Below, one piece after another: positions 48,303-60,112 of a stretch of 64,000 nt of DNA (positions are counted from its first letter, which is position 1; each line of letters starts with the position of its first letter). Both the position numbers and the translations under genes were made by a program. Location: the NCBI GenBank assembly GCA_012931725.1, contig WHSA01000990.1, positions 175,232 to 239,231 on the forward strand. The letters run 5' to 3'. The DNA is from Litsea cubeba (taxonomy: Eukaryota > Streptophyta > Magnoliopsida > Laurales > Lauraceae). The notes under the pieces are model-generated. The model did no database searches. It was not told the DNA's origin and saw only the letters and a program-made list of their open reading frames with translations.

Positions 48303-51245
48303 ATGGGTCAGCTACTCTGCTGTGTTCAAGTGGATCAATCTACTGTGGCAATAAAGGAAAAATTTGGAAAGTTCGCTGACGTACTTGAGCCTGGATGTCA
48401 TTGCTTACCGTGGTGTCTTGGTAGTCGACTAGCTGGTCATCTATCCCTGAGGTTGCAACAACTGGATGTGAAGTGTGAGACGAAGACAAAGGTACGTCAT
48501 GCTCATCTACAATAATGATTAAATGCAAACTGCTTTATGCTTTTGAGAATTCAATGAATTTTAGTAATAAAGAATTATTAGTTCTTGCTGCAAAATGTTC
48601 TTAACCAGCAGTCTTGCGGCTCTTGCCTGAGTCAAACTACCATATTTTAACACAATACTCCTATAGTTGTAACAAAGAGTTAGAACTTAGAACTATCCAG
48701 TATCAATGAATTTTAGTGATAAAGAATTATTAGCTCTTGCTGCTAAATATTCTTAACCAGTAGTATTGCCTGAATCAAACTACCATGTTTTAACACAATA
48801 CTCCTATAGTTGTAACAAAGAGTTAGAACTTCAAACTATCCAGTATTGAATCCCTTTTGTTGCAAATGGATGTGTTCTGATGTTTTTATTTCATAATACA
48901 TAGGGAACATCAGCCTTCTTGGTCACTGTCACTGTGCTCTTACTATGATTTCTTGATTTTCTTCATCCTATAGCATTTTCAAACTGTTGTTTTGCTACCT
49001 GTTTATGATCCATTTTGTTGACATTTATATATTCCAAAGTTTCTGTCTAGAGAACTGCTAGTTATCTATGGCAATTTCACACATGATGGTGCAATGACAT
49101 TCTGTTTTGAATGGTTTCATTGGGATTCACTAACAAGTTTCAAAGATAATTGATATATGGACTGCTTTACAGTAGGTGATCATGATCAGTGACACTTTTA
49201 ACAGAATTACCATTTACATTTCCATGGCCATGATTTACTTTGCGTAATTCTGTATGTTTATTGTCAATGGTGAAATGGTGCAAATATAAAGAGATAGGAC
49301 AGCAGAAGTTGCATCTGACTTGCATAAATATTTCAGGGGTCCCAACATTGCGCCGCCTGAAACATCTTCTTCTGGTTTTTTTTTTTTTTTTGGAATGGTT
49401 GCCTGAAACATCATTTAACAGTTGCTTGACAAAAAAGTAGTCATTTTCATCTAATGGATAATGTTGATGGAAGCCTGATATTATAAAACTGACTGCACCG
49501 TGTGCACTTTGTCAGGCCCGCTTGGGATCACCGCCGGAGTCATTTTTGGGTGGGATAGGAAGCCTTCGCGTGGATGAGGTTTTCCTGTGAAATCATGCTT
49601 GTGGGATGATTATAGACATTGATTAGATGTCCCCAAATATCTAGACACAGGATCAAGTTTGACAGTGTATACACCGGACCAATGAGTGTGAGGGGGTTGG
49701 ATTTAGCATAGGTGGTCCCATAAAAAAGATGTACCATTCCCCTATCTTGATGACCAAGAATCTAAATTCATATACTGTTCATTCAGGATTAACCATGTCA
49801 GAGTACTTGAAATGCTTCACATGTATAATTGTTTACAATATTTGGTATTGCACAGAAATGATTGAATTTGTATTCGTTTATGTTTCAGGATAATGTATTT
49901 GTCAATGTCGTGGCATCGATTCAATATCGTGCCCTGGCTAACAAGGCTAGCGATGCATTTTATAAACTCAGCAATACCCGGAGTCAAATCCAAGCATATG
50001 TTTTTGACGGTATGAACTGAGTACTCCACATCTGGATGCACACATTTAGAAAAGGATCTGATAGAAATCACACATTGTTCATATGGATGGTCGTTATTCC
50101 AGTTGACTCTTAATGGGTCCCAGTGAAAAATCATATGGATAAGTAATCAGACCATCCTCTTTTCAAAAATAGAGGGAGTCATCAGACCATTCTAACCATC
50201 CTTGAACAAACCAATCTTTGGATATATGAAGATGAGATAATGATCAAATCATTCTTACCATTTTTCAGTAATCAGAGCAAGCGTCCCCAAGCTTATCCTG
50301 GATGATGTTTTTGAGCAGAAGAATGAGATTGCAAAGGCTGTTGAAGAAGAACTTGAGAAGGTACTCATCTCATGTTAAGTAGTTACATGTTATGGAACTC
50401 AATGACTAATTCCACTTTTGCTTATCTGTTCTGCAGGCTATGTCTGCTTATGGATATGAGATTGTTCAGACACTCATCGTCGATATAGAGCCAGATGAGC
50501 ATGTGAAGCGAGCCATGAATGAAATAAATGCAGGTAATATATTAATTTCTAGTTTATCCGAATTGTTTGAAATAAATGCAGATGATTTAGGGAATGAAAA
50601 ACAAAAGATTGTTGCATCTAATTCTATAAATCCTCATTTATCAGCACTAATTACTAATAATCACGAATAAGAAGTCGTCCAGGCACACTTGGTTGATGAG
50701 TTGGCAGTGTTATTTCAGACAAAAAATTGTGTGATCAACTGAATGGATGTTTGCACTGCAACGAATCTGGTGTATTATAATATATCATAATATAACCGTA
50801 TCTTTGTTTCTGAAGGTTGCATCCTTTTATATTAATATGGATCTCCTGAATTGCAATCTTCTTAATTGGCTCATTTCATTCAGCTGCAAGGCTAAGGTTG
50901 GCAGCAACTGAGAAGGCTGAAGCAGAGAAGATTCTGCAAATCAAGCGAGCTGAGGGTGAGGCCGAGTCCAAGTATCTGTCGGGTTTGGGTATTGCCCGTC
51001 AGCGCCAAGCCATCGTGGATGGACTTAGAGACAGCGTGCTGGGCTTCTCTGTCAACGTGCCAGGGACAACAGCAAAGGATGTTATGGACATGGTTTTGGT
51101 TACTCAGTACTTCGACACTATGAAGGAGATAGGCGCTGCCTCCAAATCTTCTGCTGTTTTCATTCCCCACGGCCCAGGTGCTGTTCGTGACGTTGCCGCT
51201 CAGATCAGAGATGGATTACTTCAGGCGTCGACATCTCACCCATAA
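48303..51245 (+). CDS. HIR-C: hypersensitive-induced response protein (Band-7/PHB)
   Basis: This is a 286-aa HIR-family protein acting at plasma-membrane microdomains. Coding exons are 48303-48491, 49889-50009, 50269-50360, 50437-50533 and 50884-51245, all with GT-AG junctions. The N-terminus MGQLLCCVQ gives a myristoylation Gly2 and Cys6/Cys7. The PHB core (VDQSTVAIKEKFGKF, DNVFVNVVASIQYRAL, EIVQTLIVDIEPDEHVKRAMNEINA in part) keeps the residues that HIR-B has lost. The C-terminal helix EKAEAEKILQIKRAEGEAESKY is followed by the conserved MDMVLVTQYFDTMKEIG and FIPHGPG motifs. Exons 1-4 have the same lengths as in the other two copies. It looks the most family-typical of the three. Confidence 0.95.
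48552..48848. repeat. Tandem duplication in HIR-C intron 1
   Basis: Two adjacent copies begin CAATGAATTTTAGT at 48552 and 48714. Copy 2 lacks some 25 bp (the GGCTCTTGCCTGAG region) and shows scattered substitutions. Confidence 0.85.
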
Positions 51246-52606
51246 AGTTCGAAGACAAGTCTTTGTGGTGACTCAAGGCTCGAGGGTCTTGGATGGTGAT
51301 CCTTATTTTCATTTTGCTTTTGCAAGGATTGGTATAGTACATACATTAACTCAGCGGTTTGCCTGGTTGCTTTTCTGTTGCTTGCTTGTAAGTAGCCTTG
51401 GAACTTAAGATTGTGTATGTATAAGTGTTGGATCTCTTCTTTGTGTTTATGGATAGATGATTAAAGTTCAAATATATCCAACCAAAATATATATATCAGT
51501 TATATCTAGAATTGTGACTATATTGTTGCTCTTTTCCTCTTTTGGTAATTTGTGGGTAAGAAATAGGCTGTTGATGGCCTGTCTTGGACCATGAATCTCC
51601 CAGATATGGTGAGTTTTGTATTGGGTGCCCAGCCTATATATACCTAGGAACAGTGACCAGGCCTAATTGGTTTAAAAGTTCAGGACCCTGAATGGTACAG
51701 ATCGGGTCCATGTTTGTAGCCAGTAGAAGCTACTTGCCAATCCATACGGTTTTGGGTCTTCTAATTACTGAAAGCATGTGTGTTCTGTATGCTTAACCGT
51801 TTGAGATTTCTAGAGTGGAAGGCCAATACCCTTCTTTTTGCTGGGAAAAGATGGTAATTCAAGGCTAAGGATCTAGCTCGCAAGGTACTTGCCTTGGTTT
51901 GATTGGGCCCCTGTTCAGGCTCGACTCAGTTGTTTCATGAGCCAAGCACAAGATGTTGGTCCTGTTAGCCCCCAGCTGTGCTGAAGGGCTCTATTTGATT
52001 AGGGAACTTGAAGTTTACAATTAACTTGTATTTTTTTTTTTTTTTATTAATTCAATCTATCAGCATAATTCTAATTAGGGTGAATGTCAATTCATGAGGG
52101 TCAATACTAGGGGGTTTGTATTGATGATAAGTGGGTCCCGCCTAAAAATGTTACCTACAGTGCCTCAAAAGACAATAAATCATTTTTGTGGGTAGAGTTT
52201 TATTCTGGTGGACCTTCCACAAATAATAAAGTGCAAAATTGCTTGTGGAGCCGACTTGGAATCGGGTCAAGGAGATGGGAGTACACAAAATTTCAATTCC
52301 AGTGGATCATCTTAACCCCATGATCTATATCTTAAAAAGGCATCTTTTTTTGGGTTTCAATCCCACGGTGACAATTGGATGAGCGTCAAGCTTTGGACTT
52401 GTGGCAATTCCAAAGGGAGGATGAGCCTCAAACTTTGGACTTGTGGCAATTCCAAAGGAAATAATGAGGGAGATAACGAGATCATAGGTAGGCCAAGGTG
52501 GCCAAACAAAATAGTGGTTGCACATAGGAACAGTGCTGACAGTTCTCACTTAATATTTTTCTATATATATAACACTACATTTATTTTTCAAGGATTAAAA
52601 AAAAAA
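51246..52606. other. HIR-C 3' region and intergenic DNA
   Basis: HIR-C 3' UTR is likely up to about 51500. No other gene is seen. A 41-bp tandem duplication (GGATGAGCGTCAAGCTTTGG type) lies at 52378-52460. Confidence 0.5.
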
Positions 52607-53780
52607 GGAATTTACGAGACAAATCCCTGTAGGACCCCATATCACTTTGGACACTGGAGGGGTCCTCATGTGGCCTTTTTTTTTCTTTTTTTATTGTTTT
52701 ATGATATGGTCCATATCGACCATAAGGTATGGTTGATATCGACCATTTTGTCAGTCAGATTTTCTTCAACATGTAACTGTCTTATTTGCTGAACACAGCA
52801 GTCTTATTTGCTGAACACAGCAGAATGGTCGATATCGATCATATCATAAATTAACAAGAAAAAAGATGAATGTGGGTTTTCTCCCTTGGAGGAGGGAGGA
52901 TCGCCTCAACATGCCCATCTTCTTCTCTCTCCCCATTCAAGACCTCATCCCCCACACAAAACAAGCACAATCTCTCTCTCTCAAACCGTTCAATGGAGGA
53001 AAATCTCTCTTGGGCATTTCATCAAACACCTTCATACGCACCACCAATTAACCCAACATCAACAAAAACGAAGATAACCCATCCCTGCCCTCCTCTCAAA
53101 TGCCCTCCACTCAAATGCTCATATTCCGACTCTTCTCCTCATTCTCCCCAAACCCCACCAACCAAATCCCTCAAAATCCCTTTCAGTAGTGTGGAAAAGC
53201 GACCAATAAATTTCTAACTATTTATTCTTCTTCGATCCCTCAACCCCCACCAATCGATCCATTTTCAAATCGTCTGATTTGATTGCAAAATCTGGGCTTC
53301 TGCTTCTTTTTTCCTCTGTTGGGTATGTGTAGATGGATCATAAGAGAAAAACCCACTTGCGCATTTACAGGATTATTTGAGAAATTATGAGAATCCGAGC
53401 TGGTTTTACAGGAGCTAAACGCTAGGGGAGGGTGTCTTTTTACTGTTCTTCAAAAATGCAGCATTGGGGTATTGATTTTTCTGTTTCTGGCTTTAATCTT
53501 CCCCTTGAAATTACAGTTCCCCGACTTCAAGAAGCATCTAGCAGAAATGGATTTCTTCCAAAATCACTGTATCTGTACATGTGTTTGTGTGTGTAATTTT
53601 CGCCACAAACTCAGTATAAAGGTCGATATCGACCATCAGGTCATAATAGTCGATATTGACGATATCGCAAAACGATAAAAAAGAAGAAAAATGCCATATG
53701 AGAACCCCTCCCGTGTCCAATGTGATACGGGGTCTTGGTAGGACGTATGGAGTCGTACGGGGATTTGTCCCATAAACTCC
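52607..53780. mobile_element. Non-autonomous TIR element, MULE-like
   Basis: The left end GGAATTTACGAGACAAATCC and the reverse complement of the right end GGAGTTTATGGGACAAATCC pair, with similarity continuing about 90 bp inward (CACTTTGGACACTGGAGGGG against CACATTGGACACGGGAGGGG). Subterminal DNA on both sides has palindromic GTCGATATCGAC/GGTCGATATCGACC motifs. A 22-bp tandem repeat lies at about 52779-52822. The middle (52860-53220) has proline/serine-rich open frames of no known family. The target duplication is unclear because both flanks are A-rich. Confidence 0.6.
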
Positions 53781-54230
53781 TCTAAAAAAAATCCATTAAA
53801 ATCATATACGATGAACATGAACTCAAACTCTGAATAATGACAGTAGATGACCTCTTACATTTTTTTTTTCTTTTATTTGACTTTTTTACCCCTATTCACC
53901 AATATCAATGAATAATGCAGACATTCATTGATATATGAATTCCGTTTTTCCCCACTTGTTCCTCCTCTTTTTCTCCTTCATCTCTTCTTTGATTCAATTC
54001 TTCATCATCATCATCTTCTTCTTCAAGAAAGAATCAAATAGAGAAGTAGAAAGCATCAAAGAAGGAGCCAGAGAAGTGGTAAGAGGTTGAGGGAGAAGAT
54101 GAGGAGGCGGCCAAGAGAGAAATAGAGAGGAAGAGGAAGCTCTGAGTAAGGATGGAGTTAAGAGTTGAAGATGGAGCTGGGGTTGTAGGTTTCTTGGAGG
54201 ATTTGGAGATGGGGTAAATGTTTTCATTTT
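53781..54230. other. Intergenic, left flank of retrotransposon
   Basis: AT-rich, with pyrimidine-rich and CATCATCATC stretches near 54000. No gene is seen. The retrotransposon insertion point is at 54230/54231. Confidence 0.5.
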
Positions 54231-55120
54231 TGTAGGTGCAGAAAATAATGACCCACAATAACTGGGGAGCCTTAGAGGACTTATCCAACGATGATGATGA
54301 CTGGGTACCGTCCGAAAGCCTGAAAGAGAAGAACACACGGTCAGAGGACCCTGGCCTGGGAGGCGCAAGGCTCTCCGATGCCAAAGTCAGTGAGAGGACT
54401 GGAACAATGGAAGGAGAGGAAGAAGAGAGGCAGAGTAACGGCTCTGTGTATTCAATTGTGCGTACCTTGATGGTGGTTTGAGGCTCTATTTATAGAGGCT
54501 TGGGTCGTATCTTTGGAGGATATTTTGGCGTGGATCCCATGACTCGACTGGGAAGTCATGATCAGCCCACGAAGCAATAAATGCGGTCTAATCCAGCCCA
54601 CTCTGCATTAAATGCGCGTCGGATCAGCCCACGTCGCATTTAATGCGCGTCTTGTTGGGCCAGATCGTGTTAGACGCCTTTGGCGATAGGGGTACCATCG
54701 GATCTGCCCTCGGGCCCTGCCCTGATGTGGCCTCAACCGCTGGATGCCGTTCTGTCAGGGATCTGGCGAAGATTGTGAGCGGCTGGATGTCGCATCTGTC
54801 TCACTAGCTCGCGCCCCTATTCCTCCACGTGCTTGATGACGTGGGGGGATGAGGGGCGCAAATGGAGGTTCTTTCTCACTTCGGCTTCCGTCCCGGCTCT
54901 TTCAGCCGAGGTGGAGCTCTCTGCCGAGATGGGCGCACGAGGTGGCCGAGCTCGGCGCTAGTGGTCCGGAGTTGCTTGACTTCGGCCGGACCTCCTGTTC
55001 TGGCAGCCGGGGTGAGCCTGGTGCCACGTGGATGGCACGCGGGTGGCACGTAAGAGTGCTTAGCCTCACCTGATGGCTGTGATTAGCGTAATCCTGTGGC
55101 TCTGGAAATCTCCCCACACA
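54231..55120 (-). repeat. 3' LTR of the Tat-type retrotransposon
   Basis: About 890 bp. Read on the minus strand it begins TGTGTGGGGAGATTTCC, just after a purine tract (AGCTAGGGGGCAA, complement of 55121-55133), and ends ...GCACCTACA. A TATA box CTCTATAAATAGAG lies at about 54483-54497. The U3 part is GC-rich with GTGGCACG-type direct repeats. Ends are inferred from TGT/ACA termini and the polypurine tract, since the other LTR is outside the window. Confidence 0.65.
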
Positions 55121-55416
55121 ATTGCCCCCTAGCTTTTGACCTCTTAAGCGCCCTAGTCTTTAGTGGTCGGAAGCTAGAAGACTCGTCTGGGGATGCGGCG
55201 ATCATTGCCTGGTGTCGCTTCAACTGTTCTGAAGCAATGAATGCTCTGTCCTATCTGTACTGGGAAGTGAGTCGACGGCTACACGCGTCGCCTCTTCACT
55301 GATTGCGCTGTCTTATTGATGGAATGGGCGCAGATCGCGAAATCCGCCCTTGCGCCGAGGGTTTGTTTTCCATAAAGAGGGTCGTTTCCTTCCCTTCTTG
55401 TTTCTGATTTCTTTTC

Positions 55417-55440
55417 GCCTTCGCCTTCGCCTTCGCCTTC
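55417..55440. repeat. (CGCCTT)n repeat
   Basis: Four tandem copies of a CGCCTT hexamer lie in the leader of the antisense gene. Confidence 0.85.
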
Positions 55441-55620
55441 ATCTGTGATTTCTGCTCTGCTGCTCGAGATTTCTTCTAGCGAGGACGACCATAGGGCGTG
55501 TCTGGATCTGTACTCGAGTCGCCCCTTCTGTCTCTGTAAGTTGCTTCGCGCCTCTGTGTAGCTTTTTCTTAGGGTTTCGCAACCTTTAGGGTTTATCTTT
55601 TGCTGTCCCCTTTTCTAGAC

Positions 55621-58121
55621 ATGGGCACCCCTAGGTTCAATTTAGATACCGAAGAGGGCATAGCCAGATTTAGGGCCGCTTTCGATATTCCGGAGCGAGT
55701 CCTCCTCAAGCCGGCGGACCCCGTCGATGGTATCACGATGCGCTGGTCTTGCGGCTGGATGCCGTTCCCTCTGATCTCCGTGATCGAGGGCGGGGTCAGA
55801 TTTCCTCTGCACCCCCTGCTTAGGGCTTGCCTCAGTACCTGGTCCCTTACCCCTTGCCAGCTGATGCCCAATGGCTATAAGGTCATCATAGGCACGGCGA
55901 AGCTGAACGAGATTTTGGGGACCGACCTAGGTGTCCACGATATCGAGGATACCTACGATATCTGCAAGGCTGGGGAAGGGAAATATTATCTCCGGGTGAA
56001 GCCGCAGCGAAGGGGCTTCGTCCTGGCCTTGGAGGATTCAAGTAAGAACGCCGAGGAGACCGTCTTCTGTGTGTCGGGGGACTGGGAGTTCGGCGATGGA
56101 GAAAGCAGGAGGCTGATGGTCTAACGTCGCCCCGGGACTGTCCCAAGTAAACATCGCTCCTTTTCTCTTTATTGCTTTGCTTGATCTCGGCGATGCCGAG
56201 CTGACACTCTTGTTTGTTGTGCAGAGGTGGGTGCGAGGCGACGCCGAGCTGCAAGTGAAGGCTGGAGGAGGAACGTTGCCGATATCAACAAAGTTGAGGG
56301 ATACAAGGGGCACGAGACCCGGTCAGCTTGGAAGCTGCTCGGGTATACACCGAGGTACCGCGGTCACTACAGGAGGACCGGAGTAGCCGAGGTGGACGAG
56401 GCGCACCCTGATCGTCCAACCGTCTCCCTCGCTGTACCTGCCGGGATCCCCTTGAACGATCATGCCGCGAGCCGAGCTGCGTCTGGGTCCGAGGCGTCCA
56501 CTTCTAGTTCGGAGCCGCCGAACCTGAGGCAGATAGTGGACGCTTACTCTTCCGATCAGGAAGAAGATATGGCGGGAAGGTCGAGGGAGCCAGTCGTCAA
56601 GGATATAGCGGCCAAGTTCAGGCGGGGGTCTTCTTCCTCTGCGACGCCATCTTCTGCCAGCACCCGAGCAGCTTCGAGCTCGGGAGGTGCTGGCGCTACT
56701 TCCGCTCCTGCTTCTGCTCCTGCTCCTGCTTCGAGTGCGGGAGTGCGGCGACGCTCGCCGGAGCGCCCGAGGGAGGGGTCCCCGCCTAGGAAGAAGTCTA
56801 AGGCGGGGGAGAAAGATTCGGGGGCTGAACAGCCTCCGAAGGGTAAGACCCCTACGCGGGATCCCGGAGCCAAGGCTCCAACTGAGAAGAGTGCGCCGGT
56901 CAGCAAGCCGACTGGCGGGGCGACCCGCGAGCTCACAACTTCGGTGGGGCAAGGGTCTGGATCAGCTTCCGGACCCCGAAGTGCCCCAGCGCCATGGAGG
57001 CCGAGGATGGAGACGCAGCCTGGTAAGCCTCTGAACATCAAGGACCGGCTCATAGGGAACGCCGACGTGATCGGAGCTCTCGCAAAGGCCTGCGCTCTGC
57101 CGCGAGACATGGAGACGCACGAGAGGTTCGACAACGAGTCTCTGATGGTCTCGGCGATCCAGGCTAACCTTCTGGTGAGTGTTTGCAACGCCTATTCTTC
57201 ATTCTTCAAGTAACTCAGCTCGACTGTCCCGGTTTGACCCACTGTTTCCATTTGCAGAATGTGCAGAGGCTCCTGACCGTGGTGGGAAGGAGCGACAGGA
57301 ACGCGACGAAGATCACTCAGCTGGAGTCCGAGAGGGATAAGCTGAAGAAGGAGCTGGAAGAGCTGCGGATGGGAATGGAGGGGATGAAGAAGACCAGCGC
57401 TGAGGAGGCTGCTCGGCTGGCGTCGGCTCTGGCTGGTGTCGCCGAACTTACGGCGAAGGCCAACCAGCTGAAGGGCGAGGTCTGGGCAAGGAACAAGAAG
57501 ACCGCCGAGCTGGAGTCGGAGCTGGCCAGATTAAAGGCTGAATCGACGGCTGAGGGGACGAGGCTGCGCGGGGAAGTGCTGGCTGGGCGAGCCGAAACAG
57601 CGAAATTGAAGACGGCGAACGCCGAGCTGGAGAAAGAGAAGGCCTCTCTTCTGTCCGAGGCCCAGTCCGCCTTCCAGGATGGGGTGGATCACGCCACTGA
57701 GCTATATGAGAAGCAGGTGGAGGAGATCACCGCCATCCTGTTCGAGGAAGGATGCCTGGCCGCACTGAGACGTGCGGGGGTCCCTGAAGACCACCCTGTC
57801 TACCGGGACCTGCCGAAGTACTCGGACCCGGCTCCTGAGCCGAGCTCCGCTCCTGCAGCCGAAAGTGCCCCAGTTGAAGCTCCTGCAGTCGTTCCTGCTT
57901 CGGAAGACGCTCCAGTTGCCCCGGTCTCGAGCGATGCCCCGGTCGCCAGCGATGCTTCGGCCGTGCCGACGGGTGAGGCCTCTTCTGCCCCTGGTCCGGG
58001 CGAGGTACCGGTCAGAGCATCTTCTGCCAGCGACGCTCCGAGCACGGTCACGGCTCCGGCCGAATCCTCTGGCCAAGCAGACGCGGTGATCGACCTGGTG
58101 GAGTCGCCGAAACCACAATAG
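55621..58121 (+). CDS. Antisense retrotransposon gene, Transposase_28 (putative gypsy type) family
   Basis: A spliced gene on the strand opposite to pol. Exons are probably 55621-56146, 56225-57174 and 57258-58121 (about 779 codons), with a 5'-UTR intron (donor near 55537, acceptor CTTTTCTAG at 55618). The N-terminal part has the family hallmark: a hydrophobic segment, FPLHPLLRACL, then TPCQLMPNGYKVIIG. The middle is Ala/Ser/Pro-rich and basic. The last exon is a long coiled coil (about 57290-57720) with an acidic Pro/Ala/Ser tail. An in-frame TAA at 56122 interrupts exon 1 as drawn. An alternative donor at 56042 (AA|GTAAGA), also phase 1, would skip it. The function of these proteins is unknown; antisense genes of this kind occur in some Tat elements such as Grande. 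Confidence 0.7.
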
Positions 58122-59500
58122 TCTGGCTCCTTTTTATTTCTGGCCTCTTGTATGTAGTGTCTTTGCTTTTCAGTCTTGTAATATTCTGTCATTAATGAAA
58201 GACTTTCTCTGCATTTGTTCCTTCTTCATTTCTGGATGTGGCATTGAATGCCTTTATTGTGACGTGTGACCCTCGAGGTAGAGAGAGTCAAACGGTCCTC
58301 ATAACTGTCTGTGCCGGTTCTCCGTATTCTGGAGACCATAAATGGCCATAAGCATGGTGGCACGGCCGATGAGGGAAACGGACGGATGTCTCCACGTGGC
58401 GCCCTAGGGATCGCTGGTCACCAGTCGTGCATCCCAAATAACGCGTGGGAGACTTCGCCCCCATAACTTCCTTCGGAGTCTGAACCCTTCTTCTTCCTAT
58501 AAGTAGGGATGGCAAGCTCGCCATGGGAGAAGAAAAGAAACGGAAATAGGATAGCTTAATTCGCGTAGCTGTAGGGACCATGTCTGGCCGGCATCTTGGA
58601 ACCTTCGATCCGGGGGGAGCCCCTGTGCCTGTGGACGGCTTTCTCCAAGGGGGGAAGCCCATCGAGGTCTGCGCGCTCTCTGAAGGAACTCCCCGTGGAC
58701 CACGCGCCCTCTGAACGCGGGTTCATGGCCGACCGTCCCTGGTTTGGTTGCAGGAGAGATCTTCTGCAATGCAACTGGGGGATGGTGGCGCATTCTCGTC
58801 CGACACGGTCTTGAGCGACCGCCGGACGGAAGGTGGGATTGAGGCCCCACTGGACCTGGGGTTCTTCAAACCTTGGTTGGTCTTACTGACCGGAGGGTGT
58901 TGAAGAGCTTAGCGAGGTCCAGGGCCTCTGAACTGGAGGGGCTCTGCAATCGCTTTGGTCTGACCAGCCAAAGTGTATTGTAGAGCTCGGTGAAATTCAG
59001 GATCACTCAGAACCTCCAGTCAATGATTCGGCATCTTCGAGTCTGCAGCCTGAAGAGTCGATGAAGATCAGAGTCTCCCAGTTTTCACTTTATTTTCTGT
59101 TTTTAGAGGACTGCGATCCTCCTTTCTGTACTTTGCTTTCTGTTCTGTAACCTTTGTAATGAAGCAGTTTACAATGAATAAAAATGAAGAACTTTGTGAT
59201 CACTCAAACTGTGTATAGCGCTTTTGCGTTCTCTTTTACTTTCCTTGTACTGTTCTGGAACACTTGTGTTTTTGTGCTGTTTTTCTGTGTTTGAGTGCTG
59301 GCCCAGCTCTTTCTTTCTGAGACACTGACCTTGGCCGAAATGGCTGGCTTTGGAAACTGACCTTGGCCGAAATGACTGGCTTTGGCCGAGATGATCTGCC
59401 TCGCGCCGAGGTGGATTCATCATTCCGCTGGCCTCGGCTATGAGAGCGTGAGTTCGGCACTGGTCTTTGGGGGGTGTATAAACCCGGACTTTAGGAAACG
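58122..59500. other. Retrotransposon spacer, no gene seen
   Basis: Non-coding element DNA between the antisense gene and the tandem repeat. Open frames up to 124 codons on both strands have no recognised motif. ATTAATGAAA near 58191 may serve as a poly(A) signal region for the antisense gene. Confidence 0.5.
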
Positions 59501-60022
59501 GCCGAGTGTCCGAACTCCAGACCATTTCCAGGGCGGTAGACCCTTGTAGAGGGGTAAAAACCCAGAGTTTAGGAATTGGCCGAGTGTCCGAAGTCGAGGC
59601 ATTTTCCAGGGCTGTTAACCCTTGGAGAGGGGTGAAAACCCAGAGTTTAGGAATTGGCCGAGTGTCCGAACTCGAGGCCTTTTCCAGGGCTGTTAACCCT
59701 TGTAGAGGGGTGAAAACCCAAAGTTTAGGAATTGGCCGAGTGTCCGAACTCGAGGCCTTTTCCAGGGCTGTTAACCCTTGTAGAGGGGTGAGAACCCTGA
59801 GTTTAGGAATTCGGCCGAGTGTCCGAACTCGAGGCCTTTTCCAGGGCTGTTAACCCTTGTAGAGTGGGATAAAACCCTGAGTTTAGGAATTCGGCCGAGT
59901 GTCCGAACTCGAGGCCTTTTCCAGGGCTGTTAACCCTTGTAGAGTGGGATAAAACCCTGAGTTTAGGAATTCGGCCGAGTGTCCGAACTCGAGGCCTTTT
60001 CCAGGGCTGTTAACCCTTGTAG
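59501..60022. repeat. Tandem repeat, seven copies of 78-80 bp
   Basis: Copies start (GCCGAGTGTCCGAA) at 59501, 59579, 59657, 59735, 59814, 59894 and 59974. Each contains TTTCCAGGGCTGTTAACCCTTG, TAGAGGGGTGAAAACCC and GAGTTTAGGAATT. The period grows from 78 to 80 bp to the right, and the three right-hand copies are the most alike, as in local expansion. Tandem repeats between integrase and the 3' LTR are typical of Tat/Ogre elements. Confidence 0.92.
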
Positions 60023-60112
60023 CCGAAGTCGATCAAAGGGAGATAACAGATTGATGACAATTGATGACAGGGCGAAAGCTACTTTCATTGATTCTGAGAT
60101 TCATTACATCTT

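Noticed and set aside
34990..51240. Minus-strand frames opposite the HIR last exons (for example 33990-34250 and 50892-51170)
   Set aside because: They are complements of conserved HIR coding sequence and appear in all copies only because the sense strand is conserved.
52860..53217. Overlapping plus-strand frames with Pro/Ser-rich peptides inside the TIR element
   Set aside because: All three frames are partly open because of C-rich composition. No domain or start context supports any of them.
56323..57188. Long minus-strand frames of 209-210 codons
   Set aside because: Shadows of the GC-rich antisense gene coding exon on the plus strand. They are Arg/Ser-rich with no motif.
59506..59853. 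115-codon plus-strand ORF with a repeated peptide (AVNPCRGVKTQSLGIGRVSELE type)
   Set aside because: It is simply the tandem repeat read through in one frame while the period is a multiple of 3 (78 bp). It closes when the period changes.
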